Both the position numbers and the translations under genes were made by a program. Under the pieces are notes generated by a model. It did not search any database. It had not been told where the DNA came from and was given only the letters and a program-made list of their open reading frames with translations. A DNA stretch of 64,000 bases, from NCBI GenBank assembly GCA_036768485.1, contig JAVLUZ010000169.1, positions 846,005 through 910,004 on the forward strand. Reading direction: 5' to 3'. This stretch comes from Mermis nigrescens. Taxonomy: Eukaryota; Nematoda; Enoplea; Mermithida; Mermithidae. Shown here one piece after another: positions 43,844 through 56,019 of this stretch (position 1 is the first letter of the stretch; the number at the start of each line of letters is the position of its first letter).

Positions 43844-44207
43844 CAGACACGCACGTGGCAGTTTGGGGGTCTAGACCACAGAAAGCGGGGTGGGGGTCCC
43901 CGCAAAATCCAGTGGACCCTAGAAATCGATAGGCCTCCACAATTGAATTATTAACATGTTTGTTTTAGGATTCAACCCCAGAATGAAAAAAATGGTAAAT
44001 CTCCCGGAAAAAATGAGGCAAAATGAAGGCTTAACATGAATTAAAACTTAACATTTTCTTCATAAGTGCTTGAAATTGACCAAAAAATGTGGACAAAAAA
44101 ACGCAGCTTTAATGCAATTTTAGCATTTATAACAGTTATGAGATGTTATCCCAAAGAGCTGAATTTTGGGACCCCATCCTCCAGATCGGCCATACTGTGC
44201 ATCTATT
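43844..44207 (+). mobile_element. MITE family A copy next to a splice acceptor, perfect TSD
   Basis: Starts CAGACACGCACGTGG and ends GTGCATCTATT, with GTCGAGTC duplicated exactly at 43836-43843 and 44208-44215. An internal extra segment (43880-43985) makes it longer than other copies. Its TSD begins 22 bases from the acceptor of GPCR locus 4 exon 2. Confidence 0.9.
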
Positions 44208-44308
44208 GTCGAGTCTTTTTTTCACCTAGTGTACAAATCCGCTCGAAAAACTAATTCCCTTATTGCTGTAGATAGGATCTCAATTTTTCCCTTGTTCGAC
44301 GGATTATC

Positions 44309-44617
44309 TATAGTCTGTTTCATTTAACTTTGCGGGTTTTTTAAATCTCTCAGCAGAATTAGGCTACAAAAGTGGTTTGGAATTTTTATACAGCAATACT
44401 GCTTAACAATGGCATATGAATCCATGTGACTTAATATACTGTAGAATATCATATTTACCGTATTAATTTAAAGCACATCTGTAGTCAATTTAAACTTTTT
44501 CAAAAACTTCAAAGCTAAATAAAACGGATTACAAGTAGCGAATTTTTTTGTAGGTACCGTGATAAGGACATTGGTTTGCCCTAATGAATTTATGCACTAG
44601 TTTAAAAAATAGACTAT
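44309..44617. mobile_element. Mariner-like MITE, diverged relative of 4657-4825
   Basis: Starts TATAGTCTGTTTCATTTAAC and ends AAAATAGACTAT. The inner similarity includes gtgcataaattc when inverted. TA-bounded ends are consistent with mariner insertion. Confidence 0.55.
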
Positions 44618-44639
44618 GAAAAGTATGATTTTTGTAATC

Positions 44640-44995
44640 CTCATACCCGTGATACGTGCACGGCTAGAAAGCGGGCATCTTCTGAGGGTCGAATTTTTAA
44701 GACCTTATTTCCAGGATACCTGTTAGCTAACCCCCGAATCAGCCTTGGCTCCTGTTTGAAAGGTTTGAAGGAGCTAACCGTAAACAGCCACTTTTTCAAG
44801 CATGTTTCCTGAAATTTAATCGAATTTTCCCTGAAATTTTTTAAAATGTTTTTTATGTTTCAAAAAGAAAGAGCAGCGTCAGAAATTTAAAAAATAGTAT
44901 TTTTGACACGTATTCATCGTTTTTAGCCTAGACAAGGCAATTTAAAATAACCTTGTGATTGAGTCCCAAAACCTCAATGTTTTACTTGTATTCTA
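44640..44995 (+). repeat. MITE family G fragment
   Basis: Contains aaagaaagagcagcgtcagaaa, gtatttttgacacgtattcatcg and tttttagcctagacaaggcaa. The upstream part (acccgtgatacgtgcacggc) may be a separate MITE start. Confidence 0.45.
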
Positions 44996-45503
44996 AAGAG
45001 CTCACAAGGAGCAAATTCTAAATTTTGCATTTAGGAAACTGTGAGGCTCAGCATTTGTGCTTGATTTTAGTTTAATTTATATACGGTAGAATTATATTTG
45101 AATCGACCGAAGATATCCAGTTGTAATCTAAAATTGTTTTTAAATTATCAACAGCGAATAGCACATGCAATCTTTTTTAAGCATAATAGTTGAAAATTTC
45201 AGAGAGTGTTTAGTGTTACGACAGCCTATTTCCCGGCTTTCAAAAAAATAAATTGAATGCTACGCCCTAAATAATAGGAAGAATTAAAAAACATCATCTT
45301 AAAACTAAAAAAGTATATTTTCGTTGATAAAAAACAATTATACAGTATTTTTTGCATTTATATTTATATCAGTATTTGTACCTTGTTTATACATTTAATT
45401 TTATTATTTTCAAATTTTCATCAGCGCCATCAATAGTGTGCCTGGACGGAAATCGAAAAGTCCAGAATTTCGAACAGTAGGGAAGAAATCATTTCCTTAG
45501 GAC

Positions 45504-45729
45504 CATACCTGGGCGTGGGGCTTTGGGGGTATGCATCCCCGAGAAACCAAAATACCCCCAGAATTCAATTTTTTTGTTTTTTCGCAATTTTTTGATGCCA
45601 ATGGATAGTACTCGATGAGAAACGTTGAAAATGGTGTTTTTTAGACACGCCACCATTTTTAAGGCTATTTTTCGACCGTTGAAAAATCTTGCAACCTCCC
45701 CACTAGAATTTTGGTGCTGCCCAAGTATG
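45504..45729 (-). mobile_element. MITE family B copy 5
   Basis: The 226-bp element starts CATACCTGGGCGTGGGG and ends GCCCAAGTATG. The flanks CTTAGGAC and CTTTTGAC match at 6 of 8 positions. It lies in the intron of GPCR locus 4. Confidence 0.85.
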
Positions 45730-45737
45730 CTTTTGAC

Positions 45738-47574
45738 CCTCAATCCGTGATATGTGCATGATGTAGAATCGAATTTTCACATTTTAATGATGCACATGTA
45801 GAGCAGTGCCGGGCCCAAAATAAACGAATTTGAAATCAATGAAAATTTAACGATCTCTGTACCTGACATCTTATTAGTAATGAAGTAATGTACGAGTATA
45901 ATTATTAAAATGGGGATAATGCTATTTTACCAGTATACTAATCATTTATGCGACAATCATTATAATGAAGACCTTACCAATGCAATAGTGACTGCAAAAG
46001 GAATTGTACAAATAATAATGATAGCAATTATAAATGAATTATCGGGCGTTTTTTACAATGATAAGTAAAAGGAATTATAAAGCTAAGACTAGCAGAGGCA
46101 ATCATACGATCGATGAAAATTGGTAAATTAGTACTCTATCTGTAACAAAATTAGTGACATGAAATTATAAAGCATTAAGACTTTCTCTCGAGATGTTACA
46201 GTCGATAAGCGAGTTAATTAGCGCAAGTGTCGTTTGGGACTAAATTATATATTTTAGTAGCAAAGTGTGACAATAAAACCCCGCTTTTCAAAAATTAGGA
46301 ATAGAACAAATTTAAGGATTTTTTACGAAAACTTAACAAAACACACGAAAGAGGCGGTTGTACGTAGGGAGTAAGGAAAAAAAGGAAAATTTTCTATAAG
46401 GCAAAAGGGATGCCAAAAACGAACGAAAACTAAATTTTCTGCAAAAGTGTCTGAAATTGACCAGGAACTTGCTTTTTTGATCAGGATGATTTTACAGTAA
46501 ATGAGTTCGCATCAACTATTAGAGACTTTTTAATTTGAAAGTTCCTTTTCCCTGTAAAATCGCAAATTTTCACTCAGCATCCTGTCTAGAAAGGCATACT
46601 TACGAATTAAGAGCATTTTGAGTGAAAACTAACTTTTTTAAAATTATCATAAATCATCCTAGACTGGCCCCCTCTACGGCGTTTGCAGTGTTCAATTTTT
46701 GCATGAATTGTTTCTAGTACGAAACATCAGAAACATGAATAAATGTGAAATTCTCGAATTTCATCGTGGAGAAAAATAAAGGTGGTCAAGAAAGCAATGA
46801 ATGCTTTAAATAGGCATTGTATGCACACAAGAATTTGAGGGGTCTGGCAGGATTTTAATCCACGGAATCTAATAAATACCCAAATCCGAGAACTTCTGCA
46901 TTGATTTTTCGGAATTTTCTATTTTTTATTTAAATTGATAAAGTCCGATGAGAAACGTCCATAAATTTGTGTTGTTAATTCCTAACATTAATTTTTCGGC
47001 ATTTTTTGACTTTTGACATTTGTTGGGGCTTATGACGATTGTTAGGCAGAAAAACTGGAAAATTCACTTCAACGTTATCTGACAAATTCACATTTGATCC
47101 TTAATTCTCCAATTGATGTCGAACTCTTAAATGCACTGATTGGCCTGTAGGATAAGCCAATTTAAAAAGACTATCCGGCCACAGAAATTTTTACGAAGCC
47201 AAAATAGCTTCAAAAACTGGTAATAAATAATAAAATCTTGTATATTCAATCCACCATTTCTAGCCGATTAAAGGCAATTTTGCATAAGAAAATTCATTTT
47301 ATCTATTTTCGGTCTTTATTTTGCATTGTTTACCCCAGAAAATTTCCCATTTTTCCATCTGGAGGTCTCTATAGAGTCCTGAAACTCTCTTTCCCACTTT
47401 TCCATGCACATGCACGATCTAGACCCCATAGACCCTGCATGTGCAAGTAAATATGATATGGGACATTTGAAAGGGGTTTCATCCCTTCCTCCAGAAAAAT
47501 TTTGACCCCTCCCCTCAGAGATTTTTTTACCTCGTCCAGAATTCACGATTTTCGAGAATTTTCTAAAATTGTCC
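45738..47574. other. Intron DNA of GPCR locus 4, no gene seen
   Basis: Contains one possible short element with inverted AGGATGATTT ends (about 46480-46660) and scattered decayed family A/B wording (46370-46470, 46850-47050, 47210-47350, 47400-47540). No coding exon was recognised. Confidence 0.4.
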
Positions 47575-47873
47575 TGAAGATTCCTGAAAAAAGGAGCCGT
47601 TTTAAGCGTTTTTAGCTATCTATCTGCCCAAAAGCGTCTACATTTTCGGCGCTTCGCACCATTTACTCGTGTTTTGACTAAATTTTGTTGAATATGTTCA
47701 ACTTTTTTAAATTTCTTAGATTAATTTTGTTTTTTGCTCTTTATAGATGAAGCATCGTCAGAAATGCCGGAAAACGATGTTTTTGATGCGTACCGACCAT
47801 TTTTGGGTCCAAAACGACACTTTAAAATTTCAAGCCCCTCCCTCAGAATTCTCATGCTGTGCATGTCTGTATG
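47575..47873 (+). mobile_element. MITE family G copy
   Basis: Contains tttcggcgcttcgcaccat, agcatcgtcagaaatgcc, gacgatg...gatgcgtaccgaccatttttg and the end catgctgtgcatgtctgtatg. The plus-strand ORF at 47747-48010 runs through it and is not a gene. Confidence 0.5.
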
Positions 47874-48830
47874 TACGGCTTTTCGGGCCTCCGTCGACCA
47901 TTAAATCCGCCCTTTACCTATTTTGGCTTGACGTGTTAAGCCCCAAGTCCCGTATTCTCCATGATGTCTCAATCGTTCAAGCTTTTTTACACTTTTACGT
48001 AATTCAATAAACATGGGAAAATACTCGAAAGCAATTTCTTAAAGATTTGCTTTTCTGCCGAATTTATATAAAATCAAGCTTATTATTTATCGGATATGGA
48101 TATTAATTCCAGTTTAAGAAGAATTAAGGATCATTAGCGAACAAAACAAGAATTAATTACGCTTAAGTGTGCTGAAGAGCTCGTTTAAAGTCAATAATGC
48201 TATTCGTTAGTATAAGTACGTCATTTGCATGTTCCGACTGTGGCGCTAGATCAGCTTCGTTACATTGTGGCCGGATCGTGAAAAATAAAGAAATTAAATA
48301 CAAAATGCATGGTAAATAAGTTAGAAAAAAGTGTTCAGCATTCTGTATTATGCAGAATAAAATAATTTACAGTTGAAAGTGCGCTCGTAAACACATTGAT
48401 TACTGGTCGAATTTCTCCATAAACAGCATTACTTCGTTTATAAGCAAAAAACACGGTTAAAGCTTAGAAATATAGTATCTATGGCTGCGTAGATGTTAGG
48501 AGAATGAAACGTTACATCTTAATGGCTATGTACAAAATCCAATAAATTTTTACTCGCGAGTAATTCCACATGATCATTTAAGCTAGACCGTATACAGGAT
48601 TCTCTCAAGTGGGGGAAGGGGGTTGGGAGCGGACCAAGGTAAATTGGTTTAAATACCTCGAAATTAAGTAGGCATAGAAAAAACCGCATTTCTCGACGTT
48701 TTTCTGAATTAAAATCATAAAATTCCTTAAATTTTTGAAATATGTTTGAGGAGGGAGGAGTTATTAAATAGTGAGTAGCTGAGAAAGGCACCTTCATGAT
48801 CAAAAAGAGGATGAATTTCAAAATGGCTAC
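47874..48830. other. Intron DNA just downstream of GPCR locus 4 exon 1
   Basis: AT-rich sequence. The minus-strand ORF 48519-48911 is the read-through of exon 1 in another frame plus intron. Part of 48590-48780 resembles a decayed family B/K MITE (ttctcgacgtttttctgaattaaaatcat). Confidence 0.4.
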
Positions 48831-49114
48831 CTTGGAGTCGAATAGCTGATTTCTGGGGTCGGCAAGCAAAATGTGAAGAGTTCGCAGGCGGCCAAAAAGC
48901 ACAGACACCAAGCGTTTGAGTTGTTGATATTAGCGATGATAACGTATGAAGTATTTTTCATTTGATGATCGGTGAAAACGATCCAAGCGCATGAAACGCT
49001 CAAAAATAATCCGACTAAGCACAGAGCGACTAAGATTGATCCGATCAATATGCCCAATAGGCTAGATTCTGTGTTATAATCATCCTTGAACCAGATGTAT
49101 AGAGTCGAATTCAT
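48831..49114 (-). CDS. GPCR locus 4, exon 1 (N-terminus, TM1-TM2), intact
   Basis: ATG at 49114 opens 94 codons plus two bases. MNSTLYIWFKDDYNTE carries an N-glycosylation sequon (N2-S-T), TM1 is about residues 19-47 (GILIGSILVALCLVGLFLSV) and TM2 about 56-82 (SYVIIANINNSNAWCLCFLA). The donor CCAAG|GTAGCC is in phase 2 and joins the G at 43813, so the gene spans about 5.9 kb with one intron of about 5.0 kb. No stop is present. Receptors of this build sit in the plasma membrane and signal through G proteins. The degenerate DRY and NPxxY motifs mean coupling cannot be assumed. Confidence 0.8.
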
Positions 49115-49795
49115 CTTAAAAAATTATCCAATCCCACTCATTGTAGATTGGCAAACATGACACCGCCTTACAATTACGGCGTATAAATTCTTGGGGGTCA
49201 GACCGAGAAATATTTTTTTCAGAAATGTCTATGTTGGTTCAAATTTTTCGGTCCATTTTGGGGGTGTGCTAAATACTAAAGTGAGTACCTTCTATTTTTG
49301 TCCAGAAACAGCAGAGCAGCTTTTTGTCTAAAAGCTAGGGTTATGCGTGATAAAAATCCCAGCATTTGGGAAAACGAGGAGACGATCGACGTTGGGTGGG
49401 GAGAATCCCATCCCCTTCTTACATAAAAACCTATGTGTTATGTTTGATGGGCTTTAAAATGATGAGATCGCTTCATAAATGATATTTTTTGTTGACGACG
49501 TTTAAGCTTGAAAAATTTTCAAAAAATTCGGACAGGAACAAAATATAGGGAAAATGGCTATTTGGCGCAAGGCGCCGAAAGAATTAATAGCTATCAGCCG
49601 AAGGAAAGCTGAAAGCGATTAGAACCCAGCAAACTTTTTGCAAATATCAAGAAAATGGACGATTCACATTTTCAATATGTTCAGGCTTAAGCCAGGCTCA
49701 AACCCGCATGATAAATATGGGCAGCATTCAATTCTGTTGTATATTTGAGCATTGGCGGATCTGGCCTGGCTTAAAACAGCAGAACATATTGGGAT
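49115..49795. other. Upstream region of GPCR locus 4
   Basis: Includes reverse-orientation family G wording at 49490-49580 (tttggcgcaaggcgccgaaag) and the hAT-end-like cattggcggatctggcctgg at 49751. No promoter motif is convincing. Confidence 0.35.
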
Positions 49796-50099
49796 CATAA
49801 ATGTGCATCATGGCCGATGTGAAGGGGGTCAGCAGGTCGGGGATCAAAAATTAAGCTGACGAGCTAAAATGACCACGAAAACTAGTATAAGCGCTAGAAT
49901 AGCGTTAAAAGTACATTATTGCACAGTTTCTGATCAACTTGAAACACTCATGGAGAAAATGTTCAATTTTCATCCGTTTTCGCCATTCATTTTGCCTCAT
50001 TTCCCTCAAGAAATTTCCACTCTTTTTAAATTGAGCACAATTTACTATACGACTATTTTTGGATTTCACCCCCTCTGACCAACCCCAAGTGCATGTCTG
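49796..50099 (-). mobile_element. MITE family A copy
   Basis: The 304-bp element starts CATAAATGTGCATCATGG and ends AAGTGCATGTCTG. The flanks ATTGGGAT and ACTGGGAC match at 6 of 8 positions. Confidence 0.8.
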
Positions 50100-50107
50100 A
50101 CTGGGAC

Positions 50108-50603
50108 CCGGCTTGACTTGAACCTGACACGAATGTTTAAATATTGAAGTCAGGTTAAAGCCTGGCTTAAGCCTAATTACATTGAAATTGGGTCCTGATG
50201 GTCGATAGCATTCTGGAGAGCACGTGTGGGGTGAACTTCCCTGGATTCGTCATTTCGGAAGATCAGTTCCGATCAATTAGAGATAGAGAGAAGAATTTTT
50301 AAAAATAAATGAACAAATTATCCAGAAGTTCCGCGTGTATAAATAGATTACTGAAAATCGCCCCAATTCTCATTGGAGTACGATTCGCTCATTAATTTTC
50401 GACGTGCAAGCAAGAAATATAAGATAGCTGCTGAAAGCGGAAATCTGAAACCTATTAGTTAGGCAGGTACCTACCAAGATAGACTAGTACGCACGTAGAT
50501 AACGAAGCGAATTCATTAAAAGCAGCTTCGTAATAACTCGAAGAGTAATAATTATAATAATTATAATTGTAATTAGACCAAGAATACGTGCATTATACAC
50601 ATC
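50108..50603. other. Noncoding DNA, no gene seen
   Basis: Nothing recognised apart from a short aataattataataattataatt run near 50548. Confidence 0.35.
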
Positions 50604-50770
50604 AGAGGGGGATGAGGGGTCTCCCACCCAGAAGTTGGTTGTCCTTTCCCCCAATCTCGGAAAAAATTGAAGTTTTTGCCCATTTATAGGTGTTTTTTTG
50701 CCATCTTTAACTAAAAATTACATGTTATTGTTGAACCTATTTTAAAATTTTGAGCCGCTGCATGTAATTT
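50604..50770. mobile_element. MITE family D copy 3
   Basis: Contains gatgaggggtctcccacccag, cccatttataggtgttttttt and the end TGAGCCGCTGCATGTAATTT, matching family D at 25701 and 61619. Confidence 0.6.
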
Positions 50771-51577
50771 ACATATACGTACATACACACAAACCATCTA
50801 ACGATAAAAATCATAAGGTAATTAATAAAATTTTCGTAGTAGTCGATAGGAACAGATAGAAAATTCTTAACTTTATATTTTCATTCAAATATTTTTTAGG
50901 AAGATCTGAAAGTATTTTGAAAAGTTTGTCGGCAACTTTGAGTTTATTATAATTTTCATAGCCTAACTAGTGTTTTTTTACGATCACGCTTAATGGATTT
51001 TTTAAATTTGCATCTTCGGAATACTGTATTAGATTATACAAACAGAACGTACTACCTACCCCAGCAGAGTTTGAAGAAGCGAATGGATAATAAAATTCAG
51101 TTCATTAGCTGAAGAAGGCACTACTTCGCCTAGTCTGACTATCTAGTATTTAACGACAGTAATGAAATAATCATGCTTCCCGAATTAATTATCTCTATTT
51201 GCAGCACGAATCACATAAAAAATGAAGCGCGTGCAGCTGCTTTCTTCCTCATTTTCAATCCTCAGCTTCGGAACGAATAACCAAAATAGAAAAAAAACCA
51301 AAATAGCTGCTACTCGCAGACAAAAATCAAAAATTTATGCATCGTATTACAGAAGAAACGACCCCATATATGTGGGTGTGTCCAGGAATCTGAAAGACTT
51401 TTGCCTTCCCTAAAAGCAATAGATCATCAGAATTGACTTTTTTTAGATTTTGCCTTGTGCATATGTAGATCCTAGAATTCGATTGCTGCCTATAGTGATT
51501 TTTAGCGAAGAATAAAAGTAATACAAACCCCTTTATGATAATTTTAATTGTTCTTAAAAATTGTTAGACTGTAGGTC
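50771..51577. other. Noncoding DNA, no gene seen
   Basis: The plus ORF at 51222-51413 (basic, Ser/Lys-rich) has no recognisable motif and no supporting context. Confidence 0.3.
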
Positions 51578-51585
51578 CTCTCAGC

Positions 51586-51863
51586 CATAGATGCTCAGCA
51601 AGCCTGCTCTGGAGGGAGGGTCAGTCGATCTAGGTGGATCAAAAATTGAGCTATTTTATGTCGAAATAAACTTAAAAACTGGAACAAGTGCTGAAATAGC
51701 GCTAAAACTACGTTATTACTCAGTTTCTGCTCATTTTAAAGCACTTTTGAAGAAAAAGTTCAATTTTCATCCGTTTTTAGCCTTCATCTTGCCTTATTTA
51801 TTCCGCGAAAACTTTCCATTTTTCCATGAGGGGTAGACCCCCAACCTCTCACGTGTTTATATT
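51586..51863 (-). mobile_element. MITE family A copy, perfect 8-bp TSD
   Basis: Starts CATAGATGCTCAGC and ends CACGTGTTTATATT, 278 bp, with CTCTCAGC duplicated exactly at 51578-51585 and 51864-51871. Confidence 0.85.
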
Positions 51864-51871
51864 CTCTCAGC

Positions 51872-52394
51872 CACATCCTACAATGGCTGAACTTCGAGCA
51901 GACAGTCATTGATTTGACCAAATTTCCGAAATTTAGCAAAAAAACAGTTAGAATTTTCGATTTTATAAATAATTTTTTATTTCAAAATCGTAATGATGAA
52001 GACCGCAAGAGATATTTTGAAAATCTTAACCATCAATTTTTGGAGGGTTGTGAAATTATCAGTTCTTGAAATTTTAACATCAGTATGTGTGGACATGTGT
52101 CAGAGCGCAGCCTCAATTCTATTAACCACATCCTCAATCGGTCAGATTTTTTTCCTTGCAGAAACTCTTGGCACGCGTATCCAAAAGGCTTCAGAAAAAC
52201 CCTCCCAGAATTGAATTTTTGGAGTTTTTGACGTCAATAAGAGCTTCTTAATTAGAAATGCATAACAATGACAAAAATGGTATTTTACGTGATCGCCCAT
52301 TTTCCGGACTTTAAAACTTCAGACCCAACTCAGCTAAACCCTCAGAATTTGGCTTCTGTTGTGTATGCTTCGGTTTAAACGAGGATTGTTAAGC
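51872..52394. other. Noncoding DNA, no gene seen
   Basis: The 73-codon ORF at 51993-52214 has no motif. 52200-52370 has decayed MITE wording (ccagaattgaatttttgg, gcttctgttgtgtatgc). Confidence 0.3.
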
Positions 52395-52810
52395 AAAGAT
52401 GCACAGCGTGGCCGATCTGGGGTTAATCATATGTTCTTGGGAGGTGGGTTGTGAAATTTTGAACGCTCCCAGGATAACAAGTGATCCCCGAAAAATAGCT
52501 GCGACCCCTTTCAAAATTGTCGATAATTTGTAAAAATTGCGGAAAGTTTGCCTTTTTATGCTTTTAGCTCATTTTTGGCTCATAAATCTCAAATTTTAAG
52601 CGATTCACGCCATATGCGCGATTTTGGATTATATTTTTTTCAATTTACTCTATTTTCTTTTAAATTTTTTTATGTTTTTCTGCTCTAGAAAGAATGTGCA
52701 TTGTCCGAACAGTGTTCTAGACGCATACCTATCGTTTTTTAGCCCTAAAGACACTTTTCAAAAATTTTTTGGGCCTGACCTCCCAGAATTCCTATGTTGT
52801 ACATCAAAGG
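52395..52810 (+). mobile_element. MITE family G copy
   Basis: Starts near AAGATGCACAGCGTGGCCG and includes ccgaaaaatagctgcgacccc, aagcgattcacgccatatgcg, gaatgtgcattgtccgaac and the end ATGTTGTACATCAAAGG. Confidence 0.55.
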
Positions 52811-52902
52811 TCAAGATCGAGCTTTTTTGGGCCAGAATGACATCAACAAACATGGAAATGAGGTCCAATTTTAAGCTGGGATTTTCCATTATTTATCTTA
52901 GG

Positions 52903-55117
52903 TAGCGCATTAGCGCGTACCTATAATATACTTGGGTACCCCTAACACCAGTGCACCCCCTACAGCTATAACGGGACACTTCTGGAAGGTGCGGTTTTTT
53001 AAAGAAAGATAATAAAAAAATTCGCTGCCCGTGTTTTTTTGTTTTCTTGAAACTCAAAATGACTGTGTAAAGAAGGTGTAAAGTTTTTGTGTAACGTTAT
53101 AACATAGGACAAATTTTGGGACCTTTTTACTGCGGCATGTGGACAACTGAGTATTGATGATTCGAAGAATTGAACAGCATAGGATAATAGAGGGATAAAT
53201 TCTACAGATAGAACTTTTTTTGTTTTGAAATTCGCATTAGTTATCGAATGGCAGTGTAAGAGTGCAAAACCTGGGGTGAAAAAGCACTTTTTGGTCGAGT
53301 TTTCAACCTGCTTATGTCCGATACTAACTCCAGTTGTAGTTTTTAAAATGTTTTCTGACAGAAATGTAGAGCGGATCAAGGGCTACATTCTGCATATAAG
53401 CAAAGTCTTCTATGATCTATGGTGAGTTAGATCCTGGGGTTTTAAAGTTTACACTCCTAGTGGATGGTGTAAAAAAACGGATTTTAACTAAGATTTCTCT
53501 GCCAAATTTTCCCTTTATGAGTCAGGAAAAATTGAATACAGCAGTATTGAAGTGCCTCTCAGGAGCTACACATCGCAGCAAACCGCATTAAAAAAAACGC
53601 AATATTGAGTTATGGGGTGTAGAAGTTCGAAATTAGAGGTAAAAAAATGGGCGAAAAAACACGTTTTTTTTTCGAATTTTGATCAATAAATCATACCAAA
53701 TAATTTTTGCAAGAGAATTTTGGCACACAGGAATGTGCTACGATTTAAAAGCTACAAATTTCATGCCAAACCGAATTTCTTTAAACTCAATGAGGAGTTC
53801 GGTACGGAATTTTAAAAAATTTACAGTGTTCTAAATGATGGAAAATACGTTTTTGTTGCGTTTTTGTTCGCCACTTTCTCCGAAATCGGGATAAGTCTAA
53901 TAGAATAAAAATAAAGCGCTTTATATCGGGTGCATGTCAAAGCAAATTGTCTATACATTAATGTTTAGCGAGTGTAAAGTCAAAAATTTAGGTGTTTTAA
54001 GTGCGTTTCTGTCTTGTTGTTTTTTTCTGCCTGCTTCTCCGATTATGAGTCAGGGACACGATTATCAAGTCTAGAAATGGACCAGGAACCAAATTTGATA
54101 TGCCAGTCTAGCGCATATGTTTACACTCTACAGTGTTTAGCCAAATGGTTTACACCAATTGTTAGCTTGCCCATAGAACATTGAGGAGACTTAATTTTTC
54201 ATAAATATTAATCATGTCACCTGTGAACGTATAAAATTACGAATCTGACCAAGTGCACTTTACACTAGGTGTTTACATGAAGTTTACACTACATATGTAT
54301 TTATCTTCGTTTTTGAGCATTCCAGAAACCTAATTTTTCCTGGAGTCTGAAAATTCTTAAAGGATCAAATGTGAGACATCACGTAGGCGCGTTTGTTTAC
54401 ATCCAACAGTGATGTAAAGTAGTTTACATTCATTGTTTATTTGTCCTCAGACCATTGTAGAGACATAATTTTTATGGTCATTGATGTAATATCCGAGCAA
54501 TTTTACACTGCATGTTAGCCTTTGTTCTAGAGCATTGCAAAAAGCGAAATTTTTTCCTAGAGATCTAAAAATTTACAGGAATGAAATATATACGTCAGTT
54601 GGGCGCTCTTGCTTACACTCAGCAGTATTGCAAAGTGGTTTAAACCTAATGTTTATTTGTCTTCAAAACATTATGGAGACTCATTTTTCTGTGTGAAAAT
54701 AATAATAAGACAATATCAAAATTACGAATCCGACTAAAATATTCTTTACGCTATGTGTTTGTGTAAAGTTTACATTACGTCTTAAGCCTTAATTCGATAG
54801 ACTTGCAGAGACTTTGTAAGTGAAGTCAAGAAATTTTCAAGGATTCATATGTGAAACATCAATTAAGTGAGTTTGTTGCCTCAAAAGTAATCTAAAGTGA
54901 TTTAAAAATTATGTTCAAGTGTCCTTAGATCATTGAAGAGATGTAATTTGTCTTAAATGGGTTGCATTAAAGTTAAATCCTTCTTAGCCGTGTTTATAAT
55001 ATGTTTCTAAAAATCTTGCACATGAGAGCAATTGTTTAATTGATGAAAATTGCCTGCAAAGTGGTTTAAAATGAACAATCACACTACTGTGCACAGAAGT
55101 CGACAAAGATATGCAGC
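52903..55117. repeat. Family C noncoding repeat, tandem-array part (copy 3)
   Basis: Starts TAGCGCATTAGCGCG and shares the ggtacccctaacacc and ataacgggacacttctggaag blocks with copies 1 and 2. The tandem array with tgtaaagtttaca motifs runs to the assembly gap and is longer here, including a variant unit with attgtagagaca and gtttattt.tcttcag blocks. Confidence 0.75.
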
Positions 55118-55865
55118 NNNNNNNNNNNNNNNNNNNNNNNNNNNNNNNNNNNNNNNNNNNNNNNNNNNNNNNNNNNNNNNNNNNNNNNNNNNNNNNNNNN
55201 NNNNNNNNNNNNNNNNNNNNNNNNNNNNNNNNNNNNNNNNNNNNNNNNNNNNNNNNNNNNNNNNNNNNNNNNNNNNNNNNNNNNNNNNNNNNNNNNNNNN
55301 NNNNNNNNNNNNNNNNNNNNNNNNNNNNNNNNNNNNNNNNNNNNNNNNNNNNNNNNNNNNNNNNNNNNNNNNNNNNNNNNNNNNNNNNNNNNNNNNNNNN
55401 NNNNNNNNNNNNNNNNNNNNNNNNNNNNNNNNNNNNNNNNNNNNNNNNNNNNNNNNNNNNNNNNNNNNNNNNNNNNNNNNNNNNNNNNNNNNNNNNNNNN
55501 NNNNNNNNNNNNNNNNNNNNNNNNNNNNNNNNNNNNNNNNNNNNNNNNNNNNNNNNNNNNNNNNNNNNNNNNNNNNNNNNNNNNNNNNNNNNNNNNNNNN
55601 NNNNNNNNNNNNNNNNNNNNNNNNNNNNNNNNNNNNNNNNNNNNNNNNNNNNNNNNNNNNNNNNNNNNNNNNNNNNNNNNNNNNNNNNNNNNNNNNNNNN
55701 NNNNNNNNNNNNNNNNNNNNNNNNNNNNNNNNNNNNNNNNNNNNNNNNNNNNNNNNNNNNNNNNNNNNNNNNNNNNNNNNNNNNNNNNNNNNNNNNNNNN
55801 NNNNNNNNNNNNNNNNNNNNNNNNNNNNNNNNNNNNNNNNNNNNNNNNNNNNNNNNNNNNNNNNN
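55118..55865. other. Assembly gap (748 N)
   Basis: A run of N. By comparison with copies 1 and 2, the missing sequence should contain the left inverted repeat and core of the family C element. ORFs reported across it are meaningless. Confidence 0.99.
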
Positions 55866-55967
55866 TTAGGTAGATTCTTCCTAGTCCCCTCCTTTTACAT
55901 CCTTAATAATCCACAATTCCAAGTATATTCATCTTTTTTGTTCCATCGGAGCATTTTTCTTTGCTAG
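55866..55967. mobile_element. Right inverted repeat of family C element (copy 3)
   Basis: Matches 33190-33290 (cctagtcccctccttttacatcc, ttccatcggagcatttttctttgctag). It is the terminal part of an element otherwise hidden in the gap. Confidence 0.8.
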
Positions 55968-56019
55968 TTACCTATCTAACTACTTACTGAAAGACGGTCC
56001 TAAGAACATGGATTCGCAT

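Noticed and set aside
55050..55967. 305-codon ORF across the gap
   Set aside because: It consists almost entirely of N, and its ends are family C repeat.
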